Program-made: the position numbers and the translations under genes | The notes under the pieces: generated by a model | Databases searched by the model: none | What the model saw: the letters and a program-made list of their open reading frames with translations, nothing else | What the model was told of the DNA's origin: nothing | Part shown: piece by piece, positions 61,627 through 64,000 of the stretch | How the letters are laid out: each line of letters opens with the position of its first letter | Position numbering within the stretch: position 1 is the first letter of the stretch | NCBI GenBank assembly: GCA_034506395.1 | Contig: JAPDPQ010000013.1 | Span: forward strand, 62,001 to 126,000 | Length of the DNA: 64,000 nucleotides | Reading direction: 5' to 3' | From: a candidate division KSB1 bacterium | Lineage (GTDB): Bacteria > Zhuqueibacterota > Zhuqueibacteria > Thermofontimicrobiales > Thermofontimicrobiaceae

Positions 61627-64000
61627 ATGTTTGTACACCTCCACACCCATAGCCATTTTTCATTTGGCCGCGGGGCGAACTCCATCGAAGAGCTCTGTGC
61701 CGCGGTGAAGCGACGTGGGATGGACCGGCTGGCCCTCACCGATACCAATGGTCTCTATGGCCTGATCTGGTTTTTGCAAATTGCTCGGGAGGTGGGCATT
61801 CGGCCTATCATCGGCGCCGAGGTCGTCTCCAACAATCTGCGGATCATTCTATTGGTCAAAGAACCGATCGGCTATCGCAATCTATGTCGCATCCTGTCCC
61901 TGCGCCATCTCGATCGAAATTTTTCCCTGCTGGAGGCGCTGCTCCGCTATTCGGCTGGGTTATTCATGATCACGGATTCAACCCCATTGCTGAACGCTTT
62001 GAAGAACAAAGTTTCGCCACAAAACTTGTTTGTCGAGCTGCAACCCAATCCCCGACGCCGGGCGCTGCTCCAGTATGCCCGAAGCTCGGGCATTCCCCCG
62101 GTCGCTACAAATGGGGTCTACTTCATCAATCGAGACGATTTTTTCATTCATCGGCTGCTTCGGGCGATCGATTGCAATACCACTCTTTCGCGGTTGGACG
62201 AACGCGAACTGGCGTCTTCGGATGCCTGGCTCAAAGACCCCAGACAGATGGCCCAAGCCTTCCCCGATTGCCCCGAGGCCATCGCCAATACGGAACGCAT
62301 CGCTGACCAATGCATGCATGAACTCGACTTGGGCGGCCCCATTTTTCCTGATTTTCAACCTCCCACTGGTGAACCGGCGTTCGATTATCTGCGCCGGCTG
62401 TGCTATGAAGGGGCGAAAAAACGCTATGGCACGATCACTCCACAGGTCCAAGAGCGGATGGAATACGAGTTGAACATCATCCAGCACAAGGGGTTTGCCC
62501 CCTACTTTTTAGTGGTACACGATATCGTCCAGCAATCGCGCCGGACCTGTGGCCGGGGGTCGGCGGCCGCCAGCATCGTGTCCTATTGCCTGGAAATCAC
62601 CCATGTGGACCCCATCGCCCATGATCTATTCTTCGAGCGCTTTTTGAATATGAAACGCAAAGACCCACCCGACATCGATGTCGATTTCCCGTGGGATGAA
62701 CGGGATCAAATTCTCGATTACATCTTTCGGAAGTACGGCGAAGAACACACTGCTATGATCGCCAATCATGTCGGGTACAAAGCCCGCGCAGCCGTCCGAG
62801 AGGTCGCCAAAGTGTACGGCTTGCCCGAGGCGGAGATCAACGCAGTCACGAAAAAATTATCGGGCTACTGGGAGGTAGAAGGTATCCAGGATATCATCGA
62901 GGCGCACCCAGCGTATCGCTATCATCAATTCAAACCGCCCTGGCCCGAGATCCTCTCGCTGGCCGAGAAACTCCAGGGCTGCCCCCGCAACCTGTCGATC
63001 CATTGCGGCGGTGTGGTAATCACCCCAAAACCGATCGATCATTACGTCCCCAGACAACGCGCACCCAAGGGGATCAATATCATTCAGTGGGAGAAGGACC
63101 AGGCTGAGGACGCGGGACTGGTGAAAATCGACATCCTGGGTAACCGCTCGCTCTCTGTCATTCGGGACGCGCTCCAAGCCATCAAACGGAACTACGGCGT
63201 GGAGATCCAGTATGAGCAATGGAACCCCATCCACGATCCTGCGACTCAGGAGCTGATCCGCAATGGCGATACCATCGGCGTGTTTTATGTGGAATCCCCG
63301 GCCATGCGCCTGTTGCAAAAGAAGGCGCGCACTGGTGATTTCGAGCATTTGGTCATTCATAGCTCCATCATTCGCCCAGCAGCGAACGATTACATCCGGG
63401 AATATTTGAAACGCCTCCACGGACAACCCTACGAGCCGTTGCATCCGCTGCTGGGCGAAATTTTAAAAGAGACCTACGGCATCATGTGCTATCAAGAGGA
63501 TGTATCCAAGGTCGCCATGGCGCTGGCCGATTTCGATGCGGCCGAAGCCGATGACTTGCGTCGAATTCTTTCGAAAAAGCGCATCACAAAGCGGTTAGAG
63601 AATTTTAAACAGAAATTTTATCAGGGGGCACTGAACAAGGGCGTGACACCAGAGACCATCGATCGGATCTGGGACATGATCCTGAGCTTCAGCGGCTATA
63701 GCTTTTGCAAGCCCCATTCGGCTTCGTTCGCCATGGTCTCTTACCAGTCCTGTTATCTGCGAGCGCATTACCCGGCCGAGTTCATGGCCGCCGTCATCAG
63801 CAACCAAGGCGGCTATTATTCAACCTTCGCCTATATTTCCGAAGCGAGACGCATGGGATTAACGGTGTTGCTGCCCGATATCAATAAGAGTGAATGGCAC
63901 TATACGGGTAAGGACAATACCATCCGCGTCGGATTGATGCAATTGAAGGGCATCCAGCGCAAATCGGTCGATCAACTGTTAGCCGAACGTCATCAGCATG
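61627..64000 (+). CDS. dnaE2: Error-prone DNA polymerase III alpha subunit DnaE2 (C-terminus beyond window)
   Basis: The frame from ATG 61627 is open for 791 codons to the edge. It starts with the PHP domain (FVHLHTHSHFSFGRGANSIEEL). The polymerase core has CGRGSAAASIVSYCLEITHVDPI, the catalytic aspartates D351 and D353 in PPDIDVDFPWDERD, and AMIANHVGYKARAAVREVAKVYGL, which is the DnaE2 rather than the DnaE1 form; IMCYQEDVSKVAMALADFDAAEAD follows. The family is about 1000-1100 residues, so roughly 250-300 are missing. DnaE2 with ImuB is the translesion mutasome induced by DNA damage. Confidence 0.93.
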   Translation, partial: MFVHLHTHSHFSFGRGANSIEELCAAVKRRGMDRLALTDTNGLYGLIWFLQIAREVGIRPIIGAEVVSNNLRIILLVKEPIGYRNLCRILSLRHLDRNFSLLEALLRYSAGLFMITDSTPLLNALKNKVSPQNLFVELQPNPRRRALLQYARSSGIPPVATNGVYFINRDDFFIHRLLRAIDCNTTLSRLDERELASSDAWLKDPRQMAQAFPDCPEAIANTERIADQCMHELDLGGPIFPDFQPPTGEPAFDYLRRLCYEGAKKRYGTITPQVQERMEYELNIIQHKGFAPYFLVVHDIVQQSRRTCGRGSAAASIVSYCLEITHVDPIAHDLFFERFLNMKRKDPPDIDVDFPWDERDQILDYIFRKYGEEHTAMIANHVGYKARAAVREVAKVYGLPEAEINAVTKKLSGYWEVEGIQDIIEAHPAYRYHQFKPPWPEILSLAEKLQGCPRNLSIHCGGVVITPKPIDHYVPRQRAPKGINIIQWEKDQAEDAGLVKIDILGNRSLSVIRDALQAIKRNYGVEIQYEQWNPIHDPATQELIRNGDTIGVFYVESPAMRLLQKKARTGDFEHLVIHSSIIRPAANDYIREYLKRLHGQPYEPLHPLLGEILKETYGIMCYQEDVSKVAMALADFDAAEADDLRRILSKKRITKRLENFKQKFYQGALNKGVTPETIDRIWDMILSFSGYSFCKPHSASFAMVSYQSCYLRAHYPAEFMAAVISNQGGYYSTFAYISEARRMGLTVLLPDINKSEWHYTGKDNTIRVGLMQLKGIQRKSVDQLLAERHQH

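Noticed and set aside
1..64000. CRISPR arrays, IS elements, prophage, rRNA
   Set aside because: No regularly spaced repeats, transposase, integrase, phage structural gene or rRNA stretch was seen on either strand.

Overview
The window is chromosomal DNA of a Gram-negative bacterium. It encodes an N-terminal piece of a LolC/E lipoprotein-export permease, a complete Mla-type lipid-transport operon, lipoproteins, and two giant secreted proteins ending in the 'YPNPFNP'-style FlgD-like/type IX sorting module. That module is typical of the Fibrobacteres-Chlorobi-Bacteroidetes superphylum and especially of Calditrichota/KSB1-like lineages. Ten promoters could be read by eye. Most fit TTGACA(or TTGACT/TTGATT)-17-TATATT (or TATAAT), not the Bacteroidetes -33/-7 type, and many genes have Shine-Dalgarno sites. 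This points to a Calditrichota/KSB1-like organism rather than a Bacteroidetes; it is an inference, since there is no rRNA here. No tRNA, rRNA, CRISPR, IS element or prophage was found.

Layout. 1-6256 (minus): housekeeping genes lolC/E (partial), lysS, alr, prfB with its programmed +1 frameshift, and a SpoIID-type protein. 6503-8592 (plus): an OLD-like ATPase overlapping a P1-type aminopeptidase. 8650-19685 (minus): an AAA+ regulator without the GAFTGA loop, a polytopic membrane protein, a Crp/Fnr regulator, a DHOD-like protein, then a run made of an SMP-30-like protein, a URO-D/thioredoxin fusion, a CobW-like GTPase and a nucleoside phosphorylase, and a CsgG-like/TPR/SH3 protein. 20003-23272 (minus): an asparagine-synthetase-like protein lacking the glutaminase cysteine, and a coiled-coil gene pair. 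24020-27575 (minus): ileS behind a leader that looks like a complete Ile-codon transcription attenuator.

27750-31228 (plus): a probably leaderless Cys4 protein and a membrane/GAF/SpoIIE-type phosphatase. 31366-41492: two convergent-to-divergent giant secreted proteins, one a V8-like pseudo-protease and one a gingipain-like chimera with vWA, cohesin-like and dockerin-like parts. 42050-48730: beta-helix, sialidase-like, HAD, cupin and transglutaminase genes that suggest extracellular polymer handling. 48847-53475: AMP nucleosidase, membrane proteins, a class V aminotransferase and a PrsW protease. 53576-58745: an mla operon (mlaD, lipoprotein, outer-membrane-like protein, STAS-MlaE fusion, mlaF) under one strong promoter. 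58979-64000: a lexA-imuB-dnaE2 mutagenesis cassette with a palindromic operator candidate on the lexA promoter; dnaE2 runs off the right edge.

The observations I rate highest are the ileS attenuator, the URO-D/thioredoxin/thioredoxin fusion next to a CobW-like GTPase, the Ser-to-Asp pseudo-protease, and the lexA operator with its mutasome cassette.
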